Origin: Saccharomonospora viridis DSM 43017
GTDB lineage: Bacteria; Actinomycetota; Actinomycetes; Mycobacteriales; Pseudonocardiaceae
Direction: 5' to 3'
NCBI RefSeq assembly: GCF_000023865.1
Contig: NC_013159.1
Coordinates: 4,242,001-4,306,000, forward strand
DNA length: 64,000 nt
Shown: piece after piece, positions 1 through 8,744 of the stretch
Numbering within the stretch: position 1 is the stretch's first letter
How the letters are laid out: the number at the start of each line of letters is the position of its first letter
The notes under the pieces: model-generated
The model's database searches: none
What the model saw: the letters and a program-made list of their open reading frames with translations, nothing else
What the model was told of the DNA's origin: nothing
Program-made: the position numbers and the translations under genes

Positions 1-219
1 GGCGGGGAGGATGCCCGCGAGGACGTGCAGCAAGGTGCTCTTGCCCGAGCCCGACGGTCCGACGATCGCCACGGCCTCACCGCGGGCGATCTCGATACTC
101 ACTCCGTCGAGCGCTCGCTGGGTGTCGTAGGTCTTGATCAGTCCGCGCCCGACGAGCACGGGCGGAACACCGCTCCCGGTGGACGCACCGAGGGCTTGAG
201 TCTCTGTCTGCGAACGCAT
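1..219 (-). CDS. ABC transporter ATP-binding protein (partial, N-terminus only)
   Basis: Only the first 73 codons lie in the window; the gene runs off the left edge. The translation shows the usual start of an ABC ATPase: a short variable lead, the beta-strand region ending [20 protein letters not shown], then the Walker A loop GPSGSGKST followed by [10 protein letters not shown]. The [11 protein letters not shown] variant is typical of LolD/MacB-like exporters of lipoproteins or antibiotics; that assignment is an inference from this motif alone. It is divergent from the kinase/regulator pair at 362-2769, and such pairs often control an adjacent exporter. The ATG at 219 has no clear ribosome site, so an in-frame ATG at 231 is also possible. 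Confidence 0.85.
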   Translation of the reverse strand, partial: MRSQTETQALGASTGSGVPPVLVGRGLIKTYDTQRALDGVSIEIARGEAVAIVGPSGSGKSTLLHVLAGILPA

Positions 220-361
220 GCACAGCAGCATCCGAGAACACCGGTGATTCCACCTCGGACAGACGGGCGGAACCCGGTCGGCTCGCCTCGGCCGTTCGGC
301 CGAGGCGGCGATGGCCGGATGGCCAACCCCGGCCGAACGGCGACTGCCCTACCGTCGAGGC

Positions 362-2116
362 GTGTCCCGACGCTCGGTCCGCGATCTCGCCGCGCTGGTG
401 TCGCAACGGTTCGGTCTTCCCGAGATCGCGCTGTTCGCGGCAGTGCTGTGTGACCTGGTCATCATCGCCACGTCGGCCTTCGACGGCATCGACGCCGTAG
501 TGCAGGAGCTCTGGCTCCTGTCCGGCGTCGTGGCGCTGTGCGCGTGCGCACTGTGGTCCGCCACCAGACCGGGACGGGCGGTGATGGCCGGGGCCGCGGT
601 CCTGGTGTCGTCCAGCGTGTTGTTCAAACTCACCGACACCCCGTCGTTCACCGCGTTGTTGGAAGGCATCACCTTCGCCGAGACGGTGGCGGGTGTCGAG
701 TTGCTGTACTACGCCGTACTGCGACTGCCGCCGATCGCGGCGTTCTGCGCGAGCGCGCTGCTGGTGGCGGCCACACTCCTCGCGTCGGCGGTGCGGACGG
801 ATTTCTGGAAGGACGACACTCCCATAACGACGCTCTTCGCGGGTGCCGTCGTGTTCCTGCTGATCGTGCTGGCCGTGGCCTACCAGCGCATGTCACGACG
901 CCCCCGCCTCGAGCAGAATCCCCTGACGGCGTTGCTGCGGCAGCAGTGGTTGCTCGTGGCTCCGCTGGCGACCCTACTGCTGCTGGAGATGTTCACCGCC
1001 GCCGAAACCGGCTTGTTCGGCCTCCTGGTGCTGCTGTGCTCGGTCGGCACGGTCGTGGCCGCCGTCCTGGCACCCCGGGCACCCGCGTGGTCGGCGGTCT
1101 ACTACAGCGTCTTCATCGTCGTGGCGGGTGCGATCCGGTGGTTCACCGGCGTGCTGGCCGGCTATGCGGACCTTCATGGACTGTCGTACACGGTGATGCT
1201 CAGCGGCATGGCCGTGGTCGTGTCCGTCGTCCGACACGAACCGCCGGCCCGGGCCGCGTGGCTGCTCGTACTCCAGTCGTCGGCCGTCGCCATGGTCGTC
1301 CTGCCCAACATGCCGAAGAACCTCGTGGAGATCCGGATCACGTTCGTCATGGCGTTGTTGGCGCTGGGCATTTGCGTGGCCATCGGCATGTTCCTCCGTG
1401 CCCGCGACTCCGAACGGGCACGCGTCATCGCCGCCGCCGTGAGCGACGCGCAGACTGCCGAGCGGATGGCACTGGCGCGGGAACTGCACGACGTCGTGGC
1501 GCACCATGTCACGGGAATCGTGGTGCAGGCGCAGGCGGCGCGGATGCTCGCCGAACAGAACCCGGCCGTGGTGGTGGAGGCGCTCGGGCAGATCGAGAAG
1601 GCGGGCACCGACGCGATGAAGGCGATGCGCAGGCTCGTGCAGAGCATGCGGGGAGACGCCCCCGCGGGTGCCAGCGAGTTCAGTGAGCAGGCCACCAGTG
1701 ACCTGGCCGCCGACCTGCGACGCCTGGTGGACGCGGGGAACCACGGCGTACCGACCGGACTGGAACTCGACATCCCCCCCGATCTGCCGCAGGAGGTGTC
1801 GCGGTCGACGCTGCGAGTGGTGCAGGAATCGCTCACCAACGTCGGTAAGCACGCCGAGAACGCGACCAAGGCGTCCGTCACGGTGCGCGCCGTGGACGGT
1901 GAGCTGCACATTCGCGTGGCCGACGACGGTACGGGCGGCACCCGGCAGCGCGCGGGCCGGCCGACCGAGGACTCCGGATACGGTTTGGTCGGCATGCGTG
2001 AACGCATCGATCTGCTGCGGGGACGGCTGTCGGCGGGACCGTCGGCCGAGGGCGGTTGGCTCGTCGAGGCGTGGATACCGTTGGCGAGCGAGGCCGGCAG
2101 AAAGGACGACGAGTGA
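362..2116 (+). CDS. Sensor histidine kinase, NarL/DesK type (HisKA_3)
   Basis: Membrane sensor kinase of about 584 residues. The N-terminal 360 residues hold a run of hydrophobic segments consistent with roughly eight to ten membrane helices and no evident periplasmic domain. The dimerisation/phosphoacceptor helix follows, with ELHDVVAHHVT giving the phosphorylated His. A compact HATPase domain has N box ESLTNVGKHA and glycine box GYGLVGMRERI. I prefer the GTG at 362 because TACCGT lies exactly 6 nt upstream (350-355), the pattern of a leaderless actinobacterial mRNA; an in-frame ATG at 311 has no such support. The stop overlaps the start of the response regulator, so the two are translationally coupled. 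The stimulus is unknown; the divergent ABC gene suggests an envelope or drug signal. Confidence 0.9.
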   Translation: MSRRSVRDLAALVSQRFGLPEIALFAAVLCDLVIIATSAFDGIDAVVQELWLLSGVVALCACALWSATRPGRAVMAGAAVLVSSSVLFKLTDTPSFTALLEGITFAETVAGVELLYYAVLRLPPIAAFCASALLVAATLLASAVRTDFWKDDTPITTLFAGAVVFLLIVLAVAYQRMSRRPRLEQNPLTALLRQQWLLVAPLATLLLLEMFTAAETGLFGLLVLLCSVGTVVAAVLAPRAPAWSAVYYSVFIVVAGAIRWFTGVLAGYADLHGLSYTVMLSGMAVVVSVVRHEPPARAAWLLVLQSSAVAMVVLPNMPKNLVEIRITFVMALLALGICVAIGMFLRARDSERARVIAAAVSDAQTAERMALARELHDVVAHHVTGIVVQAQAARMLAEQNPAVVVEALGQIEKAGTDAMKAMRRLVQSMRGDAPAGASEFSEQATSDLAADLRRLVDAGNHGVPTGLELDIPPDLPQEVSRSTLRVVQESLTNVGKHAENATKASVTVRAVDGELHIRVADDGTGGTRQRAGRPTEDSGYGLVGMRERIDLLRGRLSAGPSAEGGWLVEAWIPLASEAGRKDDE

Positions 2117-2769
2117 TCCGGGTGTTGATCGCCGACGACCAGGACATGGTGCGAGCGGGGTTTCGGATGATCCTCGGCGCTCAAGAGGACATCGAGGTGG
2201 TGGCCGATGTCAGCGACGGGGTGGAGGCCGTGCGCCGGGCGCGGGAGCTGCGGCCCGACGTGTGTCTGCTCGACATCCGCATGCCGGGTCTGGACGGGTT
2301 GGAGGTGACCCGGCAGCTCGCCGGCCCCGGTGTCGCCGACCCGCTCAAGGTCGTGGTGGTGACCACGTTCGACCTCGACGAGTACGTGCACGCGGCGTTG
2401 CAGGGCGGCGCGTCGGGCTTCCTGCTCAAGGACGCGGGCCCGACGCTGTTGATCGAGGCCGTGCGGGCGGCCGCCCGGGGCGACGCGCTGGTGTCGCCGC
2501 AGGTGACGGTGCGGCTGCTGAGGCATTTCGGCAGGAAACAGCGGCCCGACCGGTCGACGAGGGCGAAGGAGCTGACGGGGCGGGAGCTGGACGTCGTGCG
2601 TGCCGCGGCACGGGGACTCACCAACAGCGAGATCGGCGCCGAACTGTATCTTTCGCTGTCCACGGTGAAGACCCATCTCGCGTCGGTGCAACAGAAGCTC
2701 GGGGTACGCAACCGAGTGGAGATCGCGGCGTGGGCGTGGCGCAACGGGATCATGGACGAGGAGTCGTAG
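2113..2769 (+). CDS. Response regulator, NarL/LuxR family
   Basis: Cognate regulator of the preceding kinase, 218 residues, starting at a GTG that shares GTGA with the kinase stop. The receiver domain (about 1-120) has the acidic pair in IADDQDMV, the phosphoacceptor Asp in CLLDIRMPGLDG, the Thr in VTTFD and the Lys in LLKDAG. The C-terminal LuxR-type helix-turn-helix (about 150-215) reads LTGRELDVVRAAARGLTNSEI followed by LSTVKTHLASV. It should bind DNA as a phosphorylated dimer. The likely target is the divergent ABC gene and its own operon, which is an inference from position. Confidence 0.93.
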   Translation: MIRVLIADDQDMVRAGFRMILGAQEDIEVVADVSDGVEAVRRARELRPDVCLLDIRMPGLDGLEVTRQLAGPGVADPLKVVVVTTFDLDEYVHAALQGGASGFLLKDAGPTLLIEAVRAAARGDALVSPQVTVRLLRHFGRKQRPDRSTRAKELTGRELDVVRAAARGLTNSEIGAELYLSLSTVKTHLASVQQKLGVRNRVEIAAWAWRNGIMDEES

Positions 2770-2792
2770 TCCCCGCGCCCTAGGATCGAGGC

Positions 2793-4106
2793 ATGACGCT
2801 CCGCCTGCACTCCGCCGTCGTCCTTCCCGCCGACCCCGACTGCTCCGTGCTCCGGGACGCCGTGGTCGACATCGACGCGCACGGGCGGATCGCCTACTGC
2901 GGGCCCGCGGAGACCGCACCGAGCGGCCCCGACGCCCCCGCCACGACCCGGAAGCTGTCCGGGATCCTGCTTCCCGGCCTGATCAACGCCCACGCCCACA
3001 GCCCGATGGTGCTACTGCGCGGCATGGGTGGTGATCTTCCGTTGCTGCGTTGGCTGCGCGAGGTGATCTGGCCTACCGAGGCCAAGCTGCGCCCCACGGA
3101 CATCAGCGTGGGGATGACGCTGGGTTCGGTGGAGATGCTGTGCCGAGGGGTCACCACGAGCGCCGAGATGTACTTCCATCCCGAACGGATCGCCGCAAGC
3201 GTGCTCGCCACCGGGGCCCGCGTCGTCCTCGGCGGTCCGATCATCGACCTGCCCGGGATCGACTGGCGGGTGATGCTGCGCGAGACCGACCGGTGGATCG
3301 ACGCCGACGGCCTGCGGTTCGGTACCGGTGAACGCATCGAGTTGTCGTACGCGCCGCATTCGGCCTACACGCTCCCCGTCGAGGCCCTGGAGGCCGTCGC
3401 GGAGTCGGCCGCGGCACGTGGTGCGCTCGTGCAGATCCATGTCGCGGAGACCGCCGACGAGGACACCGCCCAGCGTGCCGAGCACGGGTCGGTGCCCGCG
3501 TTGTTGCGGAAGACGGGGCTGCTCGACGGCAGGCTGCTCGCCGCACACGCCGTGCATCTGTCCGATTCGGACATCGACTTGTTCGCGGCGAACGGTACCG
3601 GGGTGGCGCACTGTCCCGGGTCCAACGCCAAACTCGCCTCCGGTATCGCCCGGCTCACCGACCTGCGGGCCGCGTCCGTCGCGGTCGGTCTCGGCACCGA
3701 CGGCCCGGCCAGCAACGACGACCTCGACCTGTGGGAGGAGGTGCAGCTGTCGGCCATGCTCGCCCGTCTGTCCACTCAGGACGCGACAGCGGTGCGGGCG
3801 GCCGATGCGCTGCTGTTGGCCACCAGAGGTGGCGCCGATGCGCTCGGCCGCGACGACATCGGCGCGATCGAGACCGGCCGCTGGGCCGACCTGGTGCACA
3901 TCGACGTGGACGATCCCGCGTTCGCCACCGGCCTCGACGTGCCGGACGACCAGTTGCTGGCCAACCTGGTGTGGGCGGCCGGGTCGCGGAGGGTCACCGA
4001 CGTGTGGGTGGCGGGCGAGCACGTGGTCGCCGACGGCGAACCCACCCGGGTCGACCGCGCCAAGGCGCAGGCGGACGTGGCCGAAGCCGCCGCCCGCCTG
4101 CGCTGA
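2793..4106 (+). CDS. Amidohydrolase of the SAH/MTA deaminase (TrzN/GuaD-like) family
   Basis: Cytoplasmic metal-dependent hydrolase of 437 residues. It has the family marks in order: the HAHSP metal motif in LINAHAHSPMVLLRG near residue 70, the substrate-side loop SYAPHSAYT, the metal His in QIHVAET, the His in AAHAVHLSD, and the metal Asp in GLGTDGPASND. This layout fits S-adenosylhomocysteine / 5'-methylthioadenosine deaminases and related aminohydrolases such as TrzN; the exact substrate cannot be read from sequence. TAGGAT sits 6 nt before the ATG, so the mRNA is probably leaderless. It ends 13 nt from the convergent ABC permease gene. Confidence 0.85.
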   Translation: MTLRLHSAVVLPADPDCSVLRDAVVDIDAHGRIAYCGPAETAPSGPDAPATTRKLSGILLPGLINAHAHSPMVLLRGMGGDLPLLRWLREVIWPTEAKLRPTDISVGMTLGSVEMLCRGVTTSAEMYFHPERIAASVLATGARVVLGGPIIDLPGIDWRVMLRETDRWIDADGLRFGTGERIELSYAPHSAYTLPVEALEAVAESAAARGALVQIHVAETADEDTAQRAEHGSVPALLRKTGLLDGRLLAAHAVHLSDSDIDLFAANGTGVAHCPGSNAKLASGIARLTDLRAASVAVGLGTDGPASNDDLDLWEEVQLSAMLARLSTQDATAVRAADALLLATRGGADALGRDDIGAIETGRWADLVHIDVDDPAFATGLDVPDDQLLANLVWAAGSRRVTDVWVAGEHVVADGEPTRVDRAKAQADVAEAAARLR

Positions 4107-4123
4107 CCCTCCCCCTGGGTCAG
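4103..4123. terminator. Small hairpin between convergent genes
   Basis: Arms CTGACCC (4103-4109) and GGGTCAG (4117-4123) form a 7-bp stem with a C-rich loop, overlapping the ends of the amidohydrolase and the ABC permease genes. There is no T-tract, so it is at most a weak bidirectional terminator. Confidence 0.4.
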
Positions 4124-4821
4124 GGAACGGCGCGACGCGTGGTCAGGTACGCCGCACCCGCGAACACGAGCGCGATCACCAACGGATACCCGGCCTGAAG
4201 GGCCAGCGGCGGATGGTCGGTGAGGAACACCCCGATCCGGCTCCACCATTCCTGCCAGGTCACCACGACGACGGCCCCCACCGCGAGCGCACCCAGGCTG
4301 ATGACGAACGCCCACACGCCGTACTGACCCCAACGCTTGAAGACGATGCCGATCCACAGCCCGAAGAAGGTCATCGCCAACATCGGCACCGTGTACGCGA
4401 GGAACTGGGCGAAGACGTTGTCGTGTTGGAGGAACGGCAACTCGAAGAAGATGAGGTTCACGCCCCACCCGTCCGTGGCCCGTTCTATGTACTTGCACAG
4501 GGTGAACAGCGCACCGTAGAGCACGGACTGCCCCACGATGATGAGCGTCGTCGCGCCGAAGAAAACCCGACGCGTCACGCTCAGCCCCACCGCGAACGGG
4601 AACATCTGCGTCATCGTCTGCAGGTGCACGATCAGCATCGTGACGTAGACGGAGACCAGTCCACCGCCGACCCCGCCTTCCTCGGTCACCGAATCACCGA
4701 TCACGAAGAAGATCAGGATGGTCGCGAGGAGGGCCAACGCGAGGATGACCACCGGCAGGATCAACGTGAGGCCCGCGTTGATGAATTGGATTCGGGCTAC
4801 CCGTAGCAACTGGGTCATCAC
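4120..4821 (-). CDS. ABC transporter membrane subunit (ABC-2 type)
   Basis: Integral membrane protein of 233 residues with about six hydrophobic helices, for example LILPVVILALALLATILIFF, MFPFAVGLSVTRRVFFGATTL and AMTFFGLWIGIVFKRWG. It is the last gene of a GntR regulator-ATPase-permease operon; its ATG overlaps the ATPase stop by 4 nt. With the ATPase it should form an exporter of the YtrBC type, typically induced by cell-wall or lipid II-binding stress in Gram-positive bacteria. The function is inferred from the YtrA-type regulator and neighbour, since the sequence itself has no substrate signature. Confidence 0.8.
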   Translation of the reverse strand: MMTQLLRVARIQFINAGLTLILPVVILALALLATILIFFVIGDSVTEEGGVGGGLVSVYVTMLIVHLQTMTQMFPFAVGLSVTRRVFFGATTLIIVGQSVLYGALFTLCKYIERATDGWGVNLIFFELPFLQHDNVFAQFLAYTVPMLAMTFFGLWIGIVFKRWGQYGVWAFVISLGALAVGAVVVVTWQEWWSRIGVFLTDHPPLALQAGYPLVIALVFAGAAYLTTRRAVP

Positions 4822-5726
4822 CTGGCCTCCTCGCCGTTCGTGCCGTTCGAAGCGCCGACCAGCGCTCGCTCCGCCTCGGACAGTTGGGTCGTGCGCACCA
4901 CGAGTTGTTGCAGCGAAACGGGTTCCACCCGCAGATTCGGGACGTCGCGCCTCGGTGCCGCACCGCTGAGCGTGACCCTGAGGAATCCCCCGAGTTCCTC
5001 ACGGTGGAGTTCGGTGTAGCCCGCGGCGAAGTCCTCCACGGCCTGCTTCGGCCCCGTGACCGTGATCGCCTGCGACCGCAGGTTCTCAGCGCTGTCGTCC
5101 ATGAGGATGCGCCCGGAGTCGATCACGATGACGTGCTCGATGAGATCGCTGACCTCGTCGATCAGGTGGGTCGAGAGCACGATCGTGCGTGGATGTTCGG
5201 CGTAGTCGGCGAGCAGTCGGTCGTAGAACAACTGCCGCGCCACGGCGTCCAGTCCCAGATACGGCTCGTCGAAGAGGGTCAGCGGTGCCCGCGCGGCCAA
5301 TCCGATGATCACGCCGACGATCGACAACTGGCCCCGCGACAGCTTTCTGACCTGCCGGTTCAGGGGGAGTTTGAACTCCTCGACGAGTTCGGCGGCGAAG
5401 TCGTCGTCCCAGTTCGGAAAGAGCAGACTCGCGGCCTTCAACGCGTGCCGCGCCTTGAAGACGTCGGGATACTTCTGCGACTCCTTGATGAAGCAGATCC
5501 GCCGCAGGACGTCCGCGTTCTCGTACGGGCTCCCACCGAACACCTCGATGTCGCCCTCGGTCGGGAGGTCCTGACCGGTGAGCAGGCGCATCACGGTGCT
5601 CTTACCCGCACCGTTACGGCCCAGCAGACCGTGGATGCGGTTGGCGTGCAGTTCGAAGGACACGTCGGACACGGCTGTGTGAGAGCCGTAGCGTTTGGTC
5701 ACGCCACGTAGGCTTGCCACGGTCAT
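4818..5726 (-). CDS. ABC transporter ATP-binding protein (YtrB-like)
   Basis: ABC ATPase of 302 residues. Visible motifs: Walker A GLLGRNGAGKSTVMRLL near residue 40, signature KLSRGQLSIVGV, Walker B LTLFDEPYLGLD, and the H-loop in VLSTHLID. The C-terminal 80 residues (after DSGRILMDDSAENLRSQAIT) form the extra domain common in exporters partnered with ABC-2 permeases. Both ends overlap neighbours by 4 nt (regulator upstream, permease downstream), so the three genes are made from one transcript as a unit. Confidence 0.9.
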   Translation of the reverse strand: MTVASLRGVTKRYGSHTAVSDVSFELHANRIHGLLGRNGAGKSTVMRLLTGQDLPTEGDIEVFGGSPYENADVLRRICFIKESQKYPDVFKARHALKAASLLFPNWDDDFAAELVEEFKLPLNRQVRKLSRGQLSIVGVIIGLAARAPLTLFDEPYLGLDAVARQLFYDRLLADYAEHPRTIVLSTHLIDEVSDLIEHVIVIDSGRILMDDSAENLRSQAITVTGPKQAVEDFAAGYTELHREELGGFLRVTLSGAAPRRDVPNLRVEPVSLQQLVVRTTQLSEAERALVGASNGTNGEEAR

Positions 5727-6106
5727 GAGTCATCCCCCCAGGTGTCGATCATTTTCTTGAGGTCCTCGGTGTCGATACCGAGCCTGCGCGCCTCCACCAC
5801 CAGGGGCGCGATGAACTTCTCGGCGAACGCATTGCGGCGACGTTCGAGCAACGCCTCACGCGCCCCGGTCGCTACGAACATCCCAACTCCTCTTTTCTTG
5901 TAGAGCAGGCCGTCGGCCACGAGCTTGTTGATGCCGTTCGCGGCCGTGGCCGGATTGATCCGGTGGAACGCGGCGAGCTCATTGGTCGACGGCGCCTTGC
6001 TCTCCTCCGGTAGCGAGCCGTCGATGATCGAGTCCTCTAGCTGCTCCGCGATCTGCAGAAACAGCGGACGACCGTCGTCCCTCACGCCGACCACCCGGCG
6101 AACCAC
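5723..6106 (-). CDS. GntR-family regulator, YtrA subfamily
   Basis: Short repressor of 127 residues. The winged helix-turn-helix covers about residues 10-75 (PLFLQIAEQLEDSIIDGSLPEESKAPSTNELAA is the start, with the recognition region INPATAANGINKLVADGL and wing YKKRGVGMFVA), followed by a roughly 50-residue helical dimerisation tail. This is the reduced architecture of YtrA regulators, which usually sit first in ABC transporter operons and repress them. GTG start at 6106. The effector is unknown. Confidence 0.9.
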   Translation of the reverse strand: MVRRVVGVRDDGRPLFLQIAEQLEDSIIDGSLPEESKAPSTNELAAFHRINPATAANGINKLVADGLLYKKRGVGMFVATGAREALLERRRNAFAEKFIAPLVVEARRLGIDTEDLKKMIDTWGDDS

Positions 6107-6168
6107 TTACTGGGTTCATTAGTCATGTAGGTAACCATGGCACCAGTGGGGTGATGTAGTCAAGAGAA

Positions 6169-6200
6169 AACCGCCCCCGTCGTTCGCGACGAGGGCGGTT
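6169..6200 (-). terminator. Rho-independent terminator of the DyP/PCuAC operon
   Basis: Just after the DyP stop (minus strand), arms AACCGCCC..GGGCGGTT with the inner pair CGTCG/CGACG and a TTCG-type loop form a strong stem. On the minus strand it is followed by the T-rich run TTTTCTCTT. It separates this operon from the gntR promoter. Confidence 0.8.
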
Positions 6201-6212
6201 CCGGTCGGATGC

Positions 6213-7427
6213 TCAGGCTTCCAACAGCGGTTGGCCGAGGTACTCGCCCGGTCGGCAGCCACGCGGAACGGCGAACACGGCCGAACCGATCGGCGTGGTC
6301 CAGTCGTTCAGCGAGTCCAATTCGGCGAGGCGCCGCTGGATCGGCGTGAACTGAGCCTCGATGTCGGCCTGGAAGGTGACGAACACCAGGCCGCTGTTGG
6401 ACAGCTCACCCGGTTCGGGCGGATCGTCGTAGTTGTAACTACGCCGCAGGAACCGCTCGTCGGGATTGTCCGAACGGGCCCGACGGATGTGCGCGAACAT
6501 CGGGATCACCGACAGACCCCGCTCGTCGACCGCCTCCAGATCCGGCTCGTCGTGCTCGTGTCGACCCGTCAGCGGCGCACCGTTGTCCAACCGCCTGCCG
6601 ATCACCAACTCCCGCGCGGGACGGTCCAGCTCGTCCCAGGTGTCGAGGTTCATGGCGATGCGCCGCACCACCATCCCGGTGCCACCGCGCAGCCACTCGG
6701 GCCCGTCCGAGATCCAGATCAGCCGATCGTCGGGCCCGGGACGCAGATTCCTCGTACCGTCCAACTGGCCCATGAGATTGCGCATGGTGGCCCCTTCGGG
6801 CACCGCTCCCGGCGTGTTCCGGAAACCCCGCTGCACCCAGCGCGGCCGCGCGAACGAACGGGCCTGTTTGGTCAGCACCCGCACCGCGTGCGCGACCGTG
6901 ACCTCGTCGTCGGCGCACACCTGGGCCACGAGATCACCGCCGCTGAACTCCTCCCGGAGCCGATCGATGGGGAACTCGGGCAACGGCGCCAGCCAGCTCG
7001 GCCGTAGCTCCTCCCGCCCGGCCGCGGCCAGGAAACCCGGACCGAAGCCGACCGTCACCGTCAACCGCGCCGGGAGCAACGCCAGTTCCGGTTCGGTGTC
7101 GGTCAACGCGGGCGCACCGCGGGTGAGCCGCTCGATGTCGTCGGTCCACACCCGCATCCACCGGATCAACGCCTCCCGGTCCACACCGTCGAGCAGGTCG
7201 AACGCCACGAACGTCGCGAAGGCCTGCGCGGGTGTCGCGACACCGGCCTGCCGTTCGCCGTGGAAGTCGACGGTGGCACGCCCGATGTCACCCCGATCCG
7301 GACGATCCCGGCCGTCGGCACCGCCATCGCCGGTGAACAGTTCCCGCCCGCCCAGCGCGGCGGCACCGCCCAGCGCCGCCGCACCGGTGGCCAGGAAAGC
7401 CCGGCGTCCGAACCGCCGGCCCTTCAT
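6213..7427 (-). CDS. Tat-exported DyP-type haem peroxidase (EfeB/DtpA-like)
   Basis: Exported dye-decolourising peroxidase of 404 residues. The N-terminus has a twin-arginine signal (GRRAFLATGAAALGGAAALG), as expected for a haem protein folded before export. The DyP signature GxxDG appears as LMGQLDGTRN near residue 220, with its catalytic Asp. A proximal haem His candidate lies in FAHIRRAR near residue 312, followed by the conserved RRSYNY. The start ATG overlaps the stop of the PCuAC-like gene by 4 nt. In Streptomyces a similar peroxidase (DtpA) acts with a copper chaperone in extracytoplasmic copper handling; EfeB homologues elsewhere act in iron/haem uptake. The copper-chaperone neighbour favours the first reading here. 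Confidence 0.9.
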   Translation of the reverse strand: MKGRRFGRRAFLATGAAALGGAAALGGRELFTGDGGADGRDRPDRGDIGRATVDFHGERQAGVATPAQAFATFVAFDLLDGVDREALIRWMRVWTDDIERLTRGAPALTDTEPELALLPARLTVTVGFGPGFLAAAGREELRPSWLAPLPEFPIDRLREEFSGGDLVAQVCADDEVTVAHAVRVLTKQARSFARPRWVQRGFRNTPGAVPEGATMRNLMGQLDGTRNLRPGPDDRLIWISDGPEWLRGGTGMVVRRIAMNLDTWDELDRPARELVIGRRLDNGAPLTGRHEHDEPDLEAVDERGLSVIPMFAHIRRARSDNPDERFLRRSYNYDDPPEPGELSNSGLVFVTFQADIEAQFTPIQRRLAELDSLNDWTTPIGSAVFAVPRGCRPGEYLGQPLLEA

Positions 7428-8023
7428 CGACGGTCACCCTCGTGATCGTCCTCGTGATCACCGCCGTGATCACCGTGGTCGCCCTCATAGTTCTCCCGGG
7501 CACCGCTGAACGACCGCCCCACCACGGTGAACTCGACGGTCGATCCGTCGTCCGCGGTGACGACGATCGTCACGTCCTGACCCGCGAGCACAGGCTCCTT
7601 GAGGTCCATCAACATGAAGTGATCCCCGCCGGGTTCGAGCGTGTACTCACCGCCCGCGGGCACGACGATCCCGCCCTCCTTCTCCCGCATCGTCGGGTTC
7701 AGGCCGTCACCGCCCGCAGCCATCTCGTGCAGCTCGCCCGAGCCCGCGACGGGGGAGCTCAGGCCCTCCACCACGACGTCCGCATCGGAATCGTTGGTGA
7801 GAGTCCCGAAGACGGCCGTCATGTCCTCGTCGTCCTCGGTGGCCTTGACCCAGCCGTCGTGCAGCGACAGCGCTTCCGCCGCCGCGGTGGGATCGGTGGA
7901 GGTGGTCTCGTCCGCCCCCTGTCCGGTCTCGGAAGCACCGCACCCGGCGACACCGAGACCCGTGACGAGGGCGAGGGCCAGGCCGCCGACGAGACCGGAC
8001 GTGCGGGAACGCGTGAAACGCAT
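7424..8023 (-). CDS. PCuAC-like copper chaperone lipoprotein
   Basis: Extracytoplasmic copper-binding lipoprotein of 199 residues. The signal peptide ends in the lipobox VAGCGA, so Cys at about 27 should be lipid-modified. The PCu(A)C fold (DUF461, about 50-165) keeps the ligand pattern: HEMAA, then MREKEGG, and HFMLMDL near the end, matching the H(M)x10Mx21HxM spacing style. The last 25 residues are His/Asp-rich (HGDHGGDHEDDHEGD), an extra metal-binding tail not found in the minimal family. Translationally coupled to the DyP gene. It likely hands Cu(I) to a periplasmic-side enzyme or to cytochrome oxidase assembly. Confidence 0.88.
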   Translation of the reverse strand: MRFTRSRTSGLVGGLALALVTGLGVAGCGASETGQGADETTSTDPTAAAEALSLHDGWVKATEDDEDMTAVFGTLTNDSDADVVVEGLSSPVAGSGELHEMAAGGDGLNPTMREKEGGIVVPAGGEYTLEPGGDHFMLMDLKEPVLAGQDVTIVVTADDGSTVEFTVVGRSFSGARENYEGDHGDHGGDHEDDHEGDRR

Positions 8024-8148
8024 GGTCGTCTCCTTCGAGGGAAGGTGAAAGGTGAACGGAAATCCGCCACGCGCGAACGACCGGCCGGACGGTTCGGGGC
8101 CGGTCGGTACCGCGACGAACTACGGCGCGGCGGGTGGCGCGGTCCGTG

Positions 8149-8724
8149 TCATCCGGACACGGCCGCGAGAGGAGACGACTCGATCGGAGGTCCGCGGCGG
8201 AAAACGGGGGTCAGCAACAGCAGCAGGCCGCCAAACACCCTGGGCCGACGCCGAGGACGGACGGTGAGCACCGGCGTGCTGGGCGACGGTGGTCGCGCGG
8301 GGACGACGACCGTCCGCCAGAACCAGGACCACACGGCCCACAGCAGATGTTCGCCCCGCGCCAGGAGGACGGCGGTGACACCGGTCACCGCCAGGTGGGC
8401 ACCCGCCATCTCGGGAGCCAGGATCGACGGCTCGACACCGTGATGCGATCCCGCCGAGGAGAACACGTGGTGGAGTACGACCTGCCCCGCCAAAAGCAGC
8501 AGGAGCAACGTTCGCCCGGACAGTCGTCGGCGCGACACGACGTGCACCGACGGCAGCACGAGCGCCGCCCCGGCGAACAGGGCCGAGGGTGGGACAGGCG
8601 CACCCCCCACCAGATGCGCGACCGCGGCGAGCACGACCACCGTCACCGTCACCACGGTGACGCGCAGGAACCTCAGGGATCCGGTGAGCGGTGTCCCGAC
8701 GCGGTGCGCGCCCACGACAGGCAC
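8149..8724 (-). CDS. Predicted membrane protein of the copper locus
   Basis: About 191 residues with four to five hydrophobic segments (for example FLRVTVVTVTVVVLAAVAHLV and LLLLLLAGQVVLHHVFSS) and several His residues near the membrane (HHVFSSAGSHHG, a possible metal site). I do not recognise a named family. Small polytopic proteins of this type often accompany copper chaperones in actinobacteria. The GTG at 8724 is the most plausible start, giving VPVVGAHRVG; longer versions would run into the SDR gene. It lies 125 nt upstream of the PCuAC gene in the same direction, so it may be co-transcribed. Confidence 0.6.
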   Translation of the reverse strand: MPVVGAHRVGTPLTGSLRFLRVTVVTVTVVVLAAVAHLVGGAPVPPSALFAGAALVLPSVHVVSRRRLSGRTLLLLLLAGQVVLHHVFSSAGSHHGVEPSILAPEMAGAHLAVTGVTAVLLARGEHLLWAVWSWFWRTVVVPARPPSPSTPVLTVRPRRRPRVFGGLLLLLTPVFRRGPPIESSPLAAVSG

Positions 8725-8744
8725 GCTAGCAGGTGGTATCCCGA

